Assembly: GCA_017458005.1 (NCBI GenBank)
Contig: JAFTGH010000001.1
Location: forward strand, 1-64,000
Direction: 5' to 3'
DNA: 64,000 bases
DNA from: Prevotella sp.
Lineage (GTDB): Bacteria; Bacteroidota; Bacteroidia; Bacteroidales; Bacteroidaceae
Part shown: piece after piece, positions 63,380 to 64,000 of the stretch
Layout: each line of letters starts with the position of its first letter
Numbering within the stretch: position 1 is the stretch's first letter
Position numbers and translations under genes: made by a program
The notes under the pieces: generated by a model
Told to the model about the DNA's origin: nothing
The model's database searches: none
What the model saw: only the letters and a program-made list of their open reading frames with translations

Positions 63380-64000
63380 TTATTGTTTCCCAACGGTTCT
63401 TAATTGTCCTTTTTTCTCATATACCCATCCAGCTCGTGCGGCATCTGTGGCAGTATTGTAATGTATAAATTCTTTGTTCTTTGACGGGTAGTAATAGTCA
63501 TATACTCCACGCAAATACTTGTGATAAACACATATTGTTGTTCCATCATCAAAAATATAGTAGTCATTATCCGTGTAATTGTCGTTGGAATCAATTAACC
63601 TACCATGACTACCCACTTCCTTCTTGAAATTTGGAATTGTGTTACTACTGGCTGCCTTATCTGCAGCAACTTGTTGTTCAAACGATTTCCTATCTGCTTC
63701 AATTTTGCGATTTAGTTCTACTGACAGGTTATTTATATTTTTCGTTGCATATTCGTAAAATCCACGGAACGGAGATTGAGGCGATGCACTAGCCATCAGA
63801 ATTAGGGGGCGTGCTACCATATTCTTGTCTCTCTCAGCCCATTGCTCAACAATGCAATATCCCAATCCTGGCACACTCCTGATGTAAGTACTTCGTATAT
63901 TGAAAGTCTTGAGTACTTCACAAGCAGCAAAATACCGACCTATTTCCTTAACTTTCTCCTGTATCATATCATTGTTATCTATGCGTTGCTTAAGGTTTAG
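63380..64000 (-). CDS. Hypothetical protein, 5' end cut by the window
   Basis: The frame stays open from the stop at 63380 to base 64000, so the true start probably lies outside; an internal ATG at 63967 would give 195 residues. The visible part is soluble: VKEIGRYFAACEVLKTF, LGYCIVEQWAERDKN, then a Lys/Glu/Gln coiled stretch (about KIEADRKSFEQQVAADKAA) and a Tyr-rich end (YKYLRGVYDYYYPSKN-like). No family recognised. Confidence 0.6.
   Translation of the reverse strand, partial: LNLKQRIDNNDMIQEKVKEIGRYFAACEVLKTFNIRSTYIRSVPGLGYCIVEQWAERDKNMVARPLILMASASPQSPFRGFYEYATKNINNLSVELNRKIEADRKSFEQQVAADKAASSNTIPNFKKEVGSHGRLIDSNDNYTDNDYYIFDDGTTICVYHKYLRGVYDYYYPSKNKEFIHYNTATDAARAGWVYEKKGQLRTVGKQ

Overview
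The window is a bacterial chromosome segment from the Bacteroidales, most likely Prevotella or a close relative (Prevotellaceae). Four things point there: promoters of the Bacteroidota type (-33 TTTG or TTGG, then TAnnTTTGC) instead of sigma-70 boxes; few Shine-Dalgarno sites; the porP-gldKLMN core of the type IX secretion system; and the gene order rpsU-xer-hpf-tRNAs-tuf-tRNA-Trp-secE-nusG-rplKAJL-rpoBC.

Layout. 1-1560: the 3' end of a 5S rRNA, then a hypothetical gene, a PduO-type cobalamin adenosyltransferase and a DUF2795 protein. 1561 to about 14850: an accessory island that starts with a tyrosine recombinase. It carries an XRE-NADAR fusion regulator, a six-gene operon of five zinc-ribbon membrane proteins plus a lipoprotein, a second minimal recombinase, several small mobile-element proteins (WYL_2-like, ribbon-helix-helix, NUMOD3-like), a winged-helix putative initiator and an excisionase-like DNA-binding protein. 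I see no relaxase or conjugation genes. 14939-24572: a uracil-DNA glycosylase family gene, the T9SS operon, a beta-barrel protein and priA. 24573-26166: a hipBST toxin-antitoxin cassette lying between two identical 39-bp copies of the priA 3' end. 26206-33247: a structured RNA candidate, small regulators, exported proteins, a DUF4143 ATPase and an OmpP1/FadL-type porin. 33444-43260: housekeeping genes (7TM-HD hydrolase, gltX, waaA, gamma-carbonic anhydrase-like, metallophosphoesterase, mdh, Xaa-Pro aminopeptidase) with a candidate small RNA at about 40.0-40.1 kb. 43371-58067: the translation and transcription super-cluster with five tRNAs. 58145-61195: a secreted GH2 beta-galactosidase. 61196-64000: a patchwork of small cassettes, including a second, about 96% identical copy of the lacZ 3' end downstream of an orphan XRE regulator, a RelE-type toxin-antitoxin pair, and a gene cut by the window edge.

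Most notable: two separate loci (priA and lacZ) show the same arrangement, in which a small regulator or toxin-antitoxin cassette lies between two copies of the 3' end of a host gene. In the lacZ case all differences between the copies are synonymous. This suggests cassette capture by recombination that rebuilds the host gene end. The XRE-NADAR protein and the zinc-ribbon membrane operon in the island are the best candidates for an undescribed (possibly defence-related) system. All functional calls rest on reading motifs and context; no database search was run.
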